A DNA stretch of 64,000 nucleotides from Pseudomonas kairouanensis (GTDB lineage: Bacteria; Pseudomonadota; Gammaproteobacteria; Pseudomonadales; Pseudomonadaceae), in NCBI RefSeq assembly GCF_004682055.1, contig NZ_QUZU01000001.1:310001-374000 (forward strand), read 5' to 3'. Made by a program: the position numbers and the translations under genes. The notes below the pieces were generated by a model. The model saw only the letters and a list, made by a program, of their open reading frames with translations, was not told where the DNA came from and did no database searches. This document shows, in pieces, positions 24,703 through 35,834 of the stretch (the stretch's first letter is position 1; every line of letters begins with the position of its first letter).

Positions 24703-25706
24703 CAGTTGCGGCGCTTGAGCTGGTCGGTCAGTTGAGTCGGCAACCCCTTGATGATCAGGGTGCCAGCGGCTTCGTCGTATTCGATCTTGTCGCCCAACAG
24801 GTGGGCTTCAAAGCTGATGGACAAGCCTTCGGCGCGGCCGGTGAAGCGGCGGAACTGGTTGAGGGTACGCTTATCTGCCGGAATCTCCGGTGACAGGCCG
24901 TAGTCCTTGTTGCGGATGTGGTCGTAGAAGGCTTTAGGTCGATCTTCATCGATCAAGCCGGACAGTTCTTCCAGGCCCATGGGTTCACCAAGCTTGGCCT
25001 GGCTGCTGGCGTAGTCCACCAGGGTCTTGGTTTTTTCACGGGCAGATTCGTCCGGCAGGTCTTCGCTTTCGACGAAATCGCTGAACGCCTTGAGCAAAGT
25101 GCGCGTTTCGCCCGGGCCGTCGACACCTTCCTGGCAGCCGATGAAGTCGCGGAAGTACTCCGAGACCTTCTTGCCATTCTTGCCCTTGATAAACGAAATG
25201 TACTGCTTGGACTGCTTGTTGTTCTGCCACTCAGAGACGTTGATGCGCGCCGCCAGGTGCAGTTGGCCCAGGTCCAGGTGGCGCGACGGGGTTACGTCCA
25301 GCTCGTCGGTCACCGCCACGCCTTCGCTGTGGTGCAGCAGGGCGATGGCCAGGTAGTCGGTCATGCCTTGTTGGTAGTGGGCAAACAGCACATGGCCGCC
25401 GGTGGAGAGGTTGGACTCTTCCATCAGCTTTTGCAGGTGCTCCACCGCCGTACGGCTGAAGGTGGTGAAGTCCTGGCCACCGTCGAAATATTCCTTCAAC
25501 CAGCCGCTGAACGGGTGCGCGCCGGACTCGGCATGGAAGAAACCCCAGGCCTTGCCTTGTTTGGCGTTGTAGCTCTCGTTGAGGTCGGCAAGCATGTTCT
25601 CGATAGCGGCCGATTCGGACAATTCCGAATCACGGGCGTGAAGAACTGCGGGTGTGCCGTCGGGTTTTTTGTCGATCAGGTGGACAATGCAATGACGGAT
25701 CGGCAT
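24702..25706 (-). CDS. ndpA: Nucleoid-associated protein NdpA/YejK
   Basis: The 334-residue protein matches the NdpA (YejK) family of nucleoid-associated proteins: [21 protein letters not shown] at the start, then [42 protein letters not shown], and a conserved C-terminal [25 protein letters not shown]. In E. coli the protein affects DNA supercoiling enzymes. The start at 25706 gives the family N-terminus; the frame to 25748 adds an unrelated stretch. Confidence 0.9.
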   Translation of the reverse strand: MPIRHCIVHLIDKKPDGTPAVLHARDSELSESAAIENMLADLNESYNAKQGKAWGFFHAESGAHPFSGWLKEYFDGGQDFTTFSRTAVEHLQKLMEESNLSTGGHVLFAHYQQGMTDYLAIALLHHSEGVAVTDELDVTPSRHLDLGQLHLAARINVSEWQNNKQSKQYISFIKGKNGKKVSEYFRDFIGCQEGVDGPGETRTLLKAFSDFVESEDLPDESAREKTKTLVDYASSQAKLGEPMGLEELSGLIDEDRPKAFYDHIRNKDYGLSPEIPADKRTLNQFRRFTGRAEGLSISFEAHLLGDKIEYDEAAGTLIIKGLPTQLTDQLKRRN

Positions 25707-26102
25707 AGGCTTCTCGGCTGGTTGACGGGGAGCGGTTGGCCTCCCCAAAAAGTCGCCCAGTGTACCGCACCCATTGGCCTTAACGTGCTTTGAAGGGTGT
25801 TTTGGGCGCTGTCCGACGGGGCATATGCCTTTTTTTCACGGTTTAGAGCGATAAAGCTGACCAAATGGCTAGGTAGAAGCGGATATTTCCCCGTCTCTGT
25901 GCTAGTTTTGCCCCGTCTTACGCCAAGTCTCGGCGTTAAGCGTGCATTCAGCATCTGTCAGGTCGAACCAATCCCCGTTTCAAGCATCTATAACCCCGAA
26001 CTTCGTGGTTATGGTCGGGGGTGCCAGGCCTTGACGGTCGGGCTCGATGGCTGACACTGCACTCTGCAATCCATATGAATTTGATAGGGAAGGAACACCA
26101 CA
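25707..26102. other. Divergent intergenic region between ndpA and the HU gene
   Basis: About 396 bases without a supported gene. It must hold the promoters of ndpA (leftward) and the HU gene (rightward). A short palindrome GGCATATGCC followed by seven T lies near 25820, but it has no loop and is weak. Nothing else was recognised. Confidence 0.5.
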
Positions 26103-26384
26103 ATGGCTATTACTAAAGACCAACTGATCGCTGACCTGGCTGAAGCCGTAGACGCACCGAAAACTACCGTGCGCGCTCTGCTGGACCAACTGGCTCAAGT
26201 TGTTGCTGATCAGCTGGAAAACGGCGGCGAAATCACTCTGCCAGGCGTTGGCAAACTGAAAGTGACCGAGCGTCCTGCCCGTACTGGCCGTAACCCTTCG
26301 ACTGGCGCTGCCATCGAAATCGCTGCCAAGAAAGTTATCAAGCTGGTTGTGGCCAAAGCCCTGACCGACGCTGTTAACAAGTAA
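26103..26384 (+). CDS. HU family DNA-binding protein
   Basis: The 93-residue histone-like protein binds and bends DNA as a dimer. It is complete and highly typical: MAITKDQLIADLAEAV helix, then GGEITLPGVGKLKVTERPARTGRNPSTGAAIEI with the DNA-contacting beta-arm around the conserved proline of GRNPSTG, and the C-terminal ALTDAVNK helix. Pseudomonas has several HU paralogues; this one resembles the HupN type, but the subclass is uncertain. It has a strong terminator right after the stop codon and is a single-gene unit. Confidence 0.92.
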   Translation: MAITKDQLIADLAEAVDAPKTTVRALLDQLAQVVADQLENGGEITLPGVGKLKVTERPARTGRNPSTGAAIEIAAKKVIKLVVAKALTDAVNK

Positions 26385-26392
26385 GACGCAGC

Positions 26393-26433
26393 AAAAAAAA
26401 CCGTGCCTCGGAGCGATCCGGGCACGGTTTTTT
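26393..26433 (+). terminator. Intrinsic terminator of the HU gene
   Basis: AACCGTGCC and GGCACGGTT form a 9-bp stem flanked by an A run upstream and TTTTTT downstream, so it may work in both directions. Confidence 0.9.
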
Positions 26434-26446
26434 GTTGCCTGCGATT

Positions 26447-26546
26447 TGTAGGAGCGCGCTTGCCCGCGAAAATCGTCAATGATTCCGTGGGCTGCCTGGC
26501 TTCCCGCGGTCTCCTTGCGTTTTTCGCGAGCAAGCTCGCTCCTACA
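26447..26546. repeat. REPIN, GAGCGAGCTTGCTCGCGAA family
   Basis: Inverted arms TGTAGGAGCGCGCTTGCCCG and its near complement CGAGCAAGCTCGCTCCTACA flank a variable centre. The left arm has diverged from the family (GCGCTTGCCCGCG). It lies between the HU terminator and rlmF. Confidence 0.88.
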
Positions 26547-26562
26547 GTGAAGCGGGCCTGTA

Positions 26563-27582
26563 TTAGTCGCGAACCCAGCGCTGGCGCCAGATCTGCTGTT
26601 CGTTCTTGGTCTGGAAGGTCCAGGCCACGAAGCGGCTTTGTTTTTGGCCCTGGGACATCTCCACCACCTGGCTTTCCAGCACGCCAGCCTTTTTCAGTGC
26701 TGTCTCGATCGCGGGCAAATTCGACGCTTTCGACACCAGCGTGCTGAACCACAACACCTTGTGGGCAAAATGCGCGCTCTCGGCAATCAACTGCGTCACA
26801 AAGCGCGCTTCACCGCCTTCACACCACAGCTCGGCCGATTGGCCACCGAAGTTCAGCACCGGCAATTTGCGCTTGGGATCAGCCTTGCCCAAGGCGCGCC
26901 ACTTGCGTTCGCTGCCCTTGGTAGCTTCGTCCATGGAGGCATGGAACGGCGGGTTGCACATGGTCAGGTCAAAACGCTCGCCCGGCTCCAACAGGCCCAG
27001 CAGGATCTGCTTGGGGTTGGGTTGCTGGCGCAGCTGGATGACTTTGCTCAGGTCATTGGATTGCACGATGGCCTTGGCCGCAGCCACGGCGATCGGGTCG
27101 ACTTCCGAGCCGAGGAAGTTCCAGCGGTACTCCATGTAGCCAATCAGCGGGTAGACGCAGTTGGCGCCCATGCCGATGTCCAACACCTTGACGATGGAAC
27201 CGCGTGGAACCTTGCCATCGTTGTTGCTGGCCAGCAGGTCGGCGAGGAAGTGCACATAGTCCGCACGCCCTGGCACCGGTGGGCACAGGTAGTCGGCCGG
27301 GATATCCCAGTGCTGGATGCCATAGAACGACTTGAGCAACGCCCGGTTGAACACCCGCACCGCATCCGGGCTGGCGAAGTCGATGCTCTCTTTGCCATAG
27401 GGGTTGATGATTACGAATTTCGCCAGTTCCGGCGTTGTCTTGATCAGCGCCGGGAAGTCGTAACGGCCTGTGTGGCGGTTGCGCGGGTGCAAGGTAGCCT
27501 CTTTGCGCGGCGCGACGGGCTTGGCCGTGGCGGCGGTTTTAGGCTTCTTGCGGGGAGGCTTGGGTGTGCTGGGGGCGGTCAT
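26563..27582 (-). CDS. rlmF: 23S rRNA (adenine-1618-N6)-methyltransferase
   Basis: The 339-residue enzyme methylates A1618 of 23S rRNA with S-adenosylmethionine. It has a lysine/proline-rich N-terminus, then [17 protein letters not shown], a SAM-binding motif [20 protein letters not shown], and the N6-adenine methyltransferase active-site motif NPPFH (in MCNPPFHAS). These are diagnostic for RlmF. A lysine-rich tail typical of RNA-binding methyltransferases is at the start. The gene stands alone, bounded by a REPIN and the valS terminator. Confidence 0.92.
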   Translation of the reverse strand: MTAPSTPKPPRKKPKTAATAKPVAPRKEATLHPRNRHTGRYDFPALIKTTPELAKFVIINPYGKESIDFASPDAVRVFNRALLKSFYGIQHWDIPADYLCPPVPGRADYVHFLADLLASNNDGKVPRGSIVKVLDIGMGANCVYPLIGYMEYRWNFLGSEVDPIAVAAAKAIVQSNDLSKVIQLRQQPNPKQILLGLLEPGERFDLTMCNPPFHASMDEATKGSERKWRALGKADPKRKLPVLNFGGQSAELWCEGGEARFVTQLIAESAHFAHKVLWFSTLVSKASNLPAIETALKKAGVLESQVVEMSQGQKQSRFVAWTFQTKNEQQIWRQRWVRD

Positions 27583-27647
27583 GATGATTCTGGGGTTGGC
27601 TCAATGTGGCGGGTATTGTCACACATCCTGAGCCTGTCTCGGTCAAA

Positions 27648-27660
27648 TGTGGGAGGGGGC
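27648..27660. repeat. Solitary REP arm fragment, GGGGGC family
   Basis: TGTGGGAGGGGGC is followed by unrelated sequence with no inverted partner nearby. It looks like a decayed half of a REPIN between rlmF and the valS terminator. Confidence 0.6.
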
Positions 27661-27694
27661 TGTATTGCCAGCCTGGTACCGGGGAGTTTCGGGC

Positions 27695-27725
27695 AAAAAA
27701 AAGAGACCCGAAGGTCTCTTTTTTT
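27695..27725. terminator. Bidirectional terminator at the 3' end of valS
   Basis: AAGAGACC and GGTCTCTT form an 8-bp stem around a CGAA loop, with an A run on one side and a T run on the other, so it is a terminator on either strand. It sits 15 bases past the valS stop codon. Confidence 0.88.
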
Positions 27726-27739
27726 ACACAGGTTCCACC

Positions 27740-30586
27740 TTACAGGCTGGAAATCCGCGCATGTTGCTCCGCCAGCTTGCCCAGGGCCTGTTCGGCCTCG
27801 GCCAGTTTGGCGCGCTCTTTGTCGATCACCTCAGCCGGTGCCTTGTCGACGAACGCGGCGTTGGACAGCTTGCCGCCCACGCGCTGCACTTCGCCTTGCA
27901 GGCGGGCAATTTCCTTGTCGAGGCGAGCCAGTTCCGCGCCCTTGTCGATCAGGCCAGCCATCGGCACCAGCACTTCCATCTCGCCAACCAGTGCGGTAGC
28001 AGACAGCGGTGCTTCGGCTTCAGCGGCCAATACAGTGATGGACTCCAGCTTGGCCAGTTTCTTGAGCAACGCATCGTTCTCGGCGAGACGGCGCTGGTCT
28101 TCGGCACTGGCGTTCTTCACAAACACTGCCAATGGCTTGCCTGGCCCGATGTTCATCTCGGCGCGGATGTTGCGCGTGCCGAGCATCAGGGTCTTGAGCC
28201 ATTCGATATCGCTTTCGGCCGCTTCATCGATGCGCGCTTCATTGGCCACTGGCCAAGGCTGCAGCATGATGGTCTTGCCTTCGATACCGGCCAGCGGCGC
28301 CAGGCGCTGCCAGATTTCTTCGGTGATGAACGGCATGAACGGATGCGCCAGGCGCAGGGCCACTTCCAGTACGCGCACCAGGGTGCGACGGGTGCCACGC
28401 TGGCGTTCGACCGGCGCGTTTTCGTCCCACAGCACAGGCTTGGACAGTTCCAGGTACCAGTCGCAGTACTGGTTCCAGATGAACTCGTACAGGGCCTGGG
28501 CGGCCAGATCGAAACGGAACTGGTCGAGTTGGCGGGTCACTTCGGCTTCGGTGCGTTGCAGCTGCGAGATGATCCAGCGATCAGCCAGGCTCAGCTCGTA
28601 GGCTTCGCCGTTCTGGCCGCAGTCTTCGCCCTTGTCCAGCACGTAGCGCGCCGCGTTCCAGATTTTGTTGCAGAAGTTGCGATAGCCTTCGACGCGGCCC
28701 ATGTCGAACTTGATGTCGCGACCGGTGGACGCCAGCGAACAGAAGGTGAAACGCAGGGCGTCGGTGCCGTAGCTGGCGATGCCGTCGGCGAACTCGTCGC
28801 GGGTCTGCTTCTCGATCTTCTTCGCCAGTTTCGGCTGCATCAGGCCCGAGGTGCGCTTTTGCACCAGGGTTTCCAGGTCGATGCCGTCGATGATGTCCAG
28901 CGGGTCCAGCACGTTGCCCTTGGACTTGGACATCTTCTGGCCCTGGCCATCGCGCACCAGACCGTGTACGTACACGGTCTTGAACGGTACCTGAGGCGTG
29001 CCGTCTTCGTTCTTCACCAGGTGCATGGTCAGCATGATCATCCGGGCAACCCAGAAGAAAATGATGTCGAAGCCGGTGACCAGCACGTCGGTGGAGTGGA
29101 ATTTCTTCAGGAACTCGGTTTGCTGCGGCCAGCCCAGGGTGGAGAACGTCCACAGGCCCGAGCTGAACCAGGTGTCCAGTACGTCGTTGTCCTGTTGCAG
29201 TGCGATGTCGGCGCCGAGGTTGTGCTTGGCACGCACTTCGGCTTCATCGCGGCCTACGTAGACCTTGCCGGACTCGTCGTACCAGGCCGGAATGCGGTGG
29301 CCCCACCACAGCTGACGGCTGATGCACCAGTCCTGGATGTCGCGCATCCACGAGAAGTACATGTTTTCGTACTGTTTTGGCACGAACTGGATGCGGCCAT
29401 CTTCCACGGCAGCAATGGCAGGTTCAGCCAACGGCTTGGTGGACACGTACCACTGGTCGGTCAGCCATGGCTCGATCACGGTGCCGGAGCGGTCGCCCTT
29501 CGGCACTTTCAGGCCGTGGTCATCAACGCTCACCAGCAGGCCGGCAGCGTCGAAGGCGGCAACGATCTGCTTGCGTGCTTCGAAACGGTCGAGGCCGGCG
29601 TATTCGGCCGGGATCTTGCCGTCGATGCTGTCGTTCAGCGTGCCATCCAGGTTGAATACCTGGCAGGCCGGCAACACGGCAGCATTTTTGTCGAAGATGT
29701 TCAGCAGCGGCAGGTTGTGGCGCTTGCCGACTTCGTAGTCGTTGAAATCGTGGGCCGGGGTGATTTTCACGCAGCCGGTGCCGAATTCGGGGTCGCAGTA
29801 GTCGTCCGCGATGATCGGGATACGACGGCCAACCAACGGCAGTTCGACGAACTTGCCGATCAGGGCCTGGTAGCGTTCGTCGTTCGGGTTAACGGCTACG
29901 GCGGCGTCGCCGAGCATGGTTTCCGGACGGGTGGTGGCGACGATCAGGTAGTCGTTGCCCTCGGCGGTCTTGGCGCCGTCAGCCAGTGGGTACTTGAGGT
30001 TCCACAGGAAGCCTTTTTCGTCGTGGTTTTCCACTTCGAGGTCGGAGATTGCCGTGTGCAGCTTGGTGTCCCAGTTGACCAGGCGCTTGCCGCGGTAGAT
30101 CAGGCCGTCTTCATGCAGGCGCACGAAGGCTTCTTTCACGGCTTCGGACAGGCCGTCGTCCATGGTGAAGCGCTCGCGGCTCCAGTCTACGGACGAACCC
30201 AGGCGACGGATCTGACGGCTGATGTTGCCGCCGGACTGGTCTTTCCATTCCCAGATCTTTTCCAGGAACTTCTCGCGACCCAGGTCGTGACGGCTCTGGC
30301 CGGTGGCTTCGAGTTGGCGTTCCACCAGCATCTGCGTGGCGATACCGGCGTGGTCGGTACCCGGTTGCCACAGGGTGTTGCGGCCCTGCATGCGGCGGAA
30401 ACGGATCAACGCATCCATGATCGCATTGTTGAAGCCATGGCCCATGTGCAGGCTGCCAGTGACGTTCGGTGGCGGAATCATGATGGTGTAGGAATCGCCC
30501 GCGCCTTGCGGGGCGAAATAATTCTCGGATTCCCAGGTGTTGTACCAGGAAGTTTCGATGGCGTGCGGCTGGTAGGTCTTATCCAT
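27740..30586 (-). CDS. valS: Valyl-tRNA synthetase
   Basis: This 948-residue class I aminoacyl-tRNA synthetase charges tRNA-Val. The HIGH motif appears as [19 protein letters not shown] and the KMSKS loop as [14 protein letters not shown]. The editing domain ([18 protein letters not shown]), the anticodon-binding region and the C-terminal coiled coil ([19 protein letters not shown]) are all present. The start at 30586 ([11 protein letters not shown]) is the usual one; the frame could extend to 30691. It is the last gene of a leftward group that begins with pepA and holC, with a REPIN in between. Confidence 0.97.
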   Translation of the reverse strand: MDKTYQPHAIETSWYNTWESENYFAPQGAGDSYTIMIPPPNVTGSLHMGHGFNNAIMDALIRFRRMQGRNTLWQPGTDHAGIATQMLVERQLEATGQSRHDLGREKFLEKIWEWKDQSGGNISRQIRRLGSSVDWSRERFTMDDGLSEAVKEAFVRLHEDGLIYRGKRLVNWDTKLHTAISDLEVENHDEKGFLWNLKYPLADGAKTAEGNDYLIVATTRPETMLGDAAVAVNPNDERYQALIGKFVELPLVGRRIPIIADDYCDPEFGTGCVKITPAHDFNDYEVGKRHNLPLLNIFDKNAAVLPACQVFNLDGTLNDSIDGKIPAEYAGLDRFEARKQIVAAFDAAGLLVSVDDHGLKVPKGDRSGTVIEPWLTDQWYVSTKPLAEPAIAAVEDGRIQFVPKQYENMYFSWMRDIQDWCISRQLWWGHRIPAWYDESGKVYVGRDEAEVRAKHNLGADIALQQDNDVLDTWFSSGLWTFSTLGWPQQTEFLKKFHSTDVLVTGFDIIFFWVARMIMLTMHLVKNEDGTPQVPFKTVYVHGLVRDGQGQKMSKSKGNVLDPLDIIDGIDLETLVQKRTSGLMQPKLAKKIEKQTRDEFADGIASYGTDALRFTFCSLASTGRDIKFDMGRVEGYRNFCNKIWNAARYVLDKGEDCGQNGEAYELSLADRWIISQLQRTEAEVTRQLDQFRFDLAAQALYEFIWNQYCDWYLELSKPVLWDENAPVERQRGTRRTLVRVLEVALRLAHPFMPFITEEIWQRLAPLAGIEGKTIMLQPWPVANEARIDEAAESDIEWLKTLMLGTRNIRAEMNIGPGKPLAVFVKNASAEDQRRLAENDALLKKLAKLESITVLAAEAEAPLSATALVGEMEVLVPMAGLIDKGAELARLDKEIARLQGEVQRVGGKLSNAAFVDKAPAEVIDKERAKLAEAEQALGKLAEQHARISSL

Positions 30587-30692
30587 GCGCGGCGGGACCC
30601 TAGTTGGCATTAATTCAGGAAAGCCGGCAAGTATAACGGGGGATAGGGCGCAGGGCGAGGTGAAGACAGGCTTGAAATGTATGGGGAGCAAA

Positions 30693-30781
30693 TGTGGGAG
30701 GGGGCTTGCCCCCGATGGCGGCGTGTCAGCTATAGATGAGCTGGCTGACCCAGCGCTATCGGGGGCAAGCCCCCTCCCACA
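30693..30781. repeat. REPIN, GGGGGC family
   Basis: Inverted arms beginning TGTGGGAGGGGGCTTGCCCC and ending in the complement flank a variable centre. One arm reads GATGGC and the other GCTATC next to the core. It lies between valS and the 118-residue holC-associated gene. Confidence 0.9.
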
Positions 30782-30798
30782 GGGGATTTATGTATGGC

Positions 30799-31155
30799 TC
30801 AGGATTGATACTGGCTCAGCAACCGCTCCATCCGCGCATCCATCCGCCGCTTGATCTCGGTTTCGATATGCGGGGCAAAGTCGTCGATCACGTCTTGCAT
30901 GATCAACTGCGCAGCGGCGCGCAGCTCGTTGTCCAGGTGCAGCAGCAGGGCGTCGGGGCCTTTTTCGACAGCCGCGGGCTCTGGTGCAGCGGGTTTTCCA
31001 TCCGCCAAATCGAACAACATCGGGATCTGCGGCTCGGCCTCGACCGTTTCGGTCAGCAGCGGCGGTTGCAAATCATCATCACCGAGCAACTGACGGATCG
31101 ACTCAAGGTCATCCAGCAGGTGGTCGTCTTTTTTAAGGTTGGGAGTGTCCATCAT
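30799..31155 (-). CDS. Small acidic protein between holC and valS
   Basis: The 118-residue protein is conserved between holC and valS in Pseudomonas and is often labelled as a DNA polymerase III chi-associated protein without proof. It has an acidic N-terminal half (KKDDHLLDDLESIRQLLGDDDLQ), a proline/alanine linker, and a C-terminal helix (LHLDNELRAAAQLIMQDVIDDFAPHIETEIKRRMDARMERLL). It has no membrane segment. The next ATG, one codon in, may be the true start. It follows holC closely, so the two probably share a transcript. Confidence 0.7.
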   Translation of the reverse strand: MMDTPNLKKDDHLLDDLESIRQLLGDDDLQPPLLTETVEAEPQIPMLFDLADGKPAAPEPAAVEKGPDALLLHLDNELRAAAQLIMQDVIDDFAPHIETEIKRRMDARMERLLSQYQS

Positions 31156-31159
31156 TTAC

Positions 31160-31588
31160 TCAAAGTCGTTGTAGCCGGTGATCCTGCAAAGGATAGCCCT
31201 GTTCGCGATAGAAACGGAAACTCTCCCGCGCGGCCTGACGAATAGCCGGGTCCTCTATTACTACCTCTGCCACACGGGCAAATGCCTTGGCAAAGGGCGG
31301 CACTTTCAGGTCCAGGTTGACCAGCAGGTCGTGGTGGTCGCCGCAACTGTCGCCCAAGCCCAGTACGACCAGGCCTTCGGGTTCAGATTCGGCAGGGCCG
31401 TGAGGTACAAAGCTTTCACCCTTGAAGCGCCACAGGCGGGCATCGAGCTCGTCGCGTTGGGCAGTATCGCTGCAATGCAGGTAGATACGGTGGCCCATGC
31501 GCCAGGCTTTTTCGGTGAGCTTGCAGGCAAAGTCCAGGCGCGCGAGCGGGTCGGCGCTGGGCAATATATAGAAGTCGACTTGGGTCAT
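31160..31588 (-). CDS. holC: DNA polymerase III subunit chi
   Basis: The 142-residue protein is the chi subunit that links the polymerase III clamp loader to single-strand-binding protein. It starts MTQVDFYILPSADPLARLDFACKLTEKAWRMGHRIYLHC, the canonical N-terminus, and has FVPHGPAESEPEGLVVLGLGDSCGDHHDLLVNLD in the middle. Length is normal. It sits between pepA and valS as in most Pseudomonas. Confidence 0.93.
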   Translation of the reverse strand: MTQVDFYILPSADPLARLDFACKLTEKAWRMGHRIYLHCSDTAQRDELDARLWRFKGESFVPHGPAESEPEGLVVLGLGDSCGDHHDLLVNLDLKVPPFAKAFARVAEVVIEDPAIRQAARESFRFYREQGYPLQDHRLQRL

Positions 31589-31617
31589 TGCGGTTCCTGG
31601 AACACCTCTAAAACGGT

Positions 31618-31714
31618 AGGAGCGAGCTTGCTCGCGAAGATCGTCAACGATGACGCGTTTAATCAGGGTTAACGCGTCGTCCTCACGTTTTTCGCGAGCA
31701 AGCTCGCTCCTACA
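31618..31714. repeat. REPIN, GAGCGAGCTTGCTCGCGAA family
   Basis: GTAGGAGCGAGCTTGCTCGC and its inverted partner ending GCTCGCTCCTACA flank a centre containing the repeated word AACGATGACGCG. It separates pepA from holC. Confidence 0.9.
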
Positions 31715-31717
31715 GGG

Positions 31718-33388
<1,671 letters not shown>

Positions 33389-33492
33389 TCACAGGATAAT
33401 GCGCCATCTTTTTAGCCGGCCCCTTCAAACGGGCTGACTCGGTATGCTTGCTTGTTTGGCCGCCTTAGCCTGACAACCCTGGAGTGTCTGGT

Positions 33493-34611
33493 TTGATCGT
33501 CTTCCGTTATCTGTCCCGCGAAGTCCTGTTGACCCTGAGTGCCGTGAGTGCGGTGCTGCTGGTCATCATCATGAGTGGTCGTTTCGTCAAATACCTGGCC
33601 CAGGCTGCCTCCGGCGCTCTGGACCCAGGCTCGTTGTTCCTGATCATGGGCTTTCGCCTGCCGGGCTTCTTGCAGCTGATCTTGCCGCTGGGCCTGTTCC
33701 TCGGGATCCTGCTGGCCTACGGTCGCCTGTACCTGGAAAGCGAAATGACCGTGCTTTCGGCCACCGGCATGAGCCAGCAGCGCCTGCTGGGCATGACCAT
33801 GATCCCGGCCGCCGGCGTGGCGCTGATCGTGGCCTGGCTGAGCCTGAGCCTGGCGCCGCAAGGTGCCATGCAGTTCCAGCTGGTGCTGAACAAGCAGGAC
33901 GCGATGACCGAGTTCGACACCCTCGAACCGGGCCGCTTCCAGGCGCTCAATGACGGCACCCGCGTGACCTATACCGAGACCCTCACCGAAGACCGCGCCA
34001 ACCTCGGCGGCGTGTTCATCTCCGAAAAACGCCTGGGGCAAGACAAGAAAGACCGTGGCATTTCCGTGCTGGTGGCCGATTCGGGCCGCCAGGAAGTGCG
34101 CCCCGACGGCAGCCGCTACCTGATCCTGGAAAACGGCTACCGCTACGACGGCAGCCCCGGCCAGGCCGACTACCGCGCCATCCAGTACGACACCTACGGT
34201 GTGATGCTGGCCCGTCCGGATGTGAGCGACGAAGTCACCGATCGCGACGCCATTCCTACGTCGCAGTTGCTGGGCAGCGATGACCGGCGCTCCGTGGCCG
34301 AGCTGCAATGGCGTATTTCCCTGCCGCTGCTGGTGTTTATCGTGACCCTGATGGCGGTGCCACTGTCTCGCGTCAACCCGCGCCAGGGCCGCTTCCTCAA
34401 GCTGTTGCCGGCCATCCTGCTGTACATGGCCTACCTCACCATCCTGATTTCCGCCCGTGGGTCCCTTGAGAAGGGCAAGCTGTCGCCGACCCTGGGCCTG
34501 TGGTGGGTGCACGGGATCTTCCTGGTGATTGGCCTGGGGCTGCTCTATTGGGAACCGATCCGTTTGAAAATGATGAGCCGTCGTGGCCAGAAGGAGTTGG
34601 CTCGTGGCTAA
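33493..34611 (+). CDS. lptF: LPS export ABC transporter permease LptF
   Basis: The 372-residue inner-membrane protein is one of the two permeases that extract lipopolysaccharide from the inner membrane in the LptBFG complex. It has three helices, a large periplasmic beta-jellyroll domain and three further helices. The start is taken as TTG at 33493 (MIVFRYLSREVL), with GGAG eight bases upstream; the GTG at 33484 overlaps that ribosome site. Pseudomonas LptF proteins begin at this residue. The stop overlaps the lptG start by eight bases. Confidence 0.92.
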   Translation: MIVFRYLSREVLLTLSAVSAVLLVIIMSGRFVKYLAQAASGALDPGSLFLIMGFRLPGFLQLILPLGLFLGILLAYGRLYLESEMTVLSATGMSQQRLLGMTMIPAAGVALIVAWLSLSLAPQGAMQFQLVLNKQDAMTEFDTLEPGRFQALNDGTRVTYTETLTEDRANLGGVFISEKRLGQDKKDRGISVLVADSGRQEVRPDGSRYLILENGYRYDGSPGQADYRAIQYDTYGVMLARPDVSDEVTDRDAIPTSQLLGSDDRRSVAELQWRISLPLLVFIVTLMAVPLSRVNPRQGRFLKLLPAILLYMAYLTILISARGSLEKGKLSPTLGLWWVHGIFLVIGLGLLYWEPIRLKMMSRRGQKELARG

Positions 34612-35683
34612 GCTCGATCGCTACATTGGTAGCAGCGTACTGATCGCCATCCTGGCGGTATTGGGCATCATCCTGGGGCTTGCCTCGTTGTTTGCCTTCA
34701 TCGATGAAGTGGGCAATGTCACCGACAGCTACACCGTGTGGAACGTGCTGAGCTATGTGGCCCTGACCGCGCCGCGCCGCCTCTACGACATGATGCCGAT
34801 GGCCGCGCTGATCGGCTGCCTGATCGGCCTGGGCAGCCTGGCCAGCAACAGCGAACTGACCATCATGCGTGCCGCCGGTGTCTCTATCGGTCGTATCGTC
34901 TGGGCGGTCATGAAGCCCATGTTGCTGCTGATGGCCTGCAGCGTGCTGATCGGCGAATACGTGGCGCCGCCTGCCGAAACCACTGCCCAGGCCAATCGTG
35001 CCCTGGCCCAGGGGTCGGGTGACGCGCAAAGCTCCAAGCACGGCCTGTGGCACCGTCAGGGTGATGAATTCATCCACATCAACGCCGTGCAGCCCGGCGG
35101 CCTGTTGATTGGTGTGACGCGTTATACCTTCGACAAGGAACGCCACCTGCTGTCGTCGAGCTTCGCCAAACGTGCGCAGTACAGTGACGAAAAATGGCAG
35201 CTGAGCGATATTACTACCACTTATTTCCGCAATATCGGCCAAGGCACCAAGGCCAGCACTGAAGTGATCAATGTGCCAAGCGAGGAGTGGGACATCGCCC
35301 TCAAGCCGCAATTGCTCAATACCGTAGTGATGATCCCTGAAAGCCTGCCGATCTCCGGGCTGTGGGGTTATATCCACTACCTGAAGGACCAGGGCCTGAA
35401 CAACGGCCGTTACTGGCTGGCCTTCTGGGTCAAGGTGCTGCAGCCGGTGGTCACCGCCGCGCTGGTGCTGATGGCAATCTCGTTCATCTTCGGCCCGCTG
35501 CGCTCCGTGACCCTCGGTCAGCGCGTGTTTACGGGTGTGCTGGTAGGTTTTACCTTCCGCATCGCCCAGGACCTGCTCGGTCCGTCCAGCCTGGTGTTCG
35601 GTTTCTCGCCGCTGTTTGCGGTGCTGGTACCCACCGCCATCTGCGCCCTGGCCGGGTTCTGGCTGTTGCGCCGAGCCGGTTGA
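34604..35683 (+). CDS. lptG: LPS export ABC transporter permease LptG
   Basis: The 359-residue partner permease of LptF starts VAKLDRYIGSSVLIAILAVLGI, the usual LptG N-terminus, and has the same three-helix, periplasmic domain, three-helix plan. AAGGAG lies eight bases before the GTG start at 34604, and the gene overlaps lptF, so the two proteins are translationally coupled. The frame's ATG at 34583 is not used. A strong terminator follows. Confidence 0.93.
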   Translation: MAKLDRYIGSSVLIAILAVLGIILGLASLFAFIDEVGNVTDSYTVWNVLSYVALTAPRRLYDMMPMAALIGCLIGLGSLASNSELTIMRAAGVSIGRIVWAVMKPMLLLMACSVLIGEYVAPPAETTAQANRALAQGSGDAQSSKHGLWHRQGDEFIHINAVQPGGLLIGVTRYTFDKERHLLSSSFAKRAQYSDEKWQLSDITTTYFRNIGQGTKASTEVINVPSEEWDIALKPQLLNTVVMIPESLPISGLWGYIHYLKDQGLNNGRYWLAFWVKVLQPVVTAALVLMAISFIFGPLRSVTLGQRVFTGVLVGFTFRIAQDLLGPSSLVFGFSPLFAVLVPTAICALAGFWLLRRAG

Positions 35684-35700
35684 TACGGCGCTTATGTTCA

Positions 35701-35735
35701 AAAAATGCCCCGGTCGAGAGATCGGGGCATTTTTG
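35701..35735 (+). terminator. Terminator of the lptFG operon
   Basis: AAAAATGCCCCG and CGGGGCATTTTT form a perfect 12-bp stem around a 10-nt loop, ending in a T run. It separates lptFG from lepA. Confidence 0.92.
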
Positions 35736-35834
35736 TTCTGGTCAGCAAAGATGACGTCTGGCCTGAGCATCAGGTACAATTCCCGGCTATTTTTCAGCGG
35801 GCAATCTGCCTGCAGCCTTTTTGAGTGTTGATCC

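Noticed and set aside
25818..25836. Palindrome GGCATATGCC followed by a T run, possible terminator
   Set aside because: The palindrome has no loop and only a five-base arm, too weak to call.
27606..28601. A 331-residue serine/alanine/arginine-rich frame on the plus strand
   Set aside because: It crosses the valS terminator and runs antisense into valS.
27647..30613. A 988-residue open frame on the plus strand
   Set aside because: It is antisense to valS, which has all synthetase motifs. The long frame is a by-product of high GC and codon bias, with no recognisable domain.
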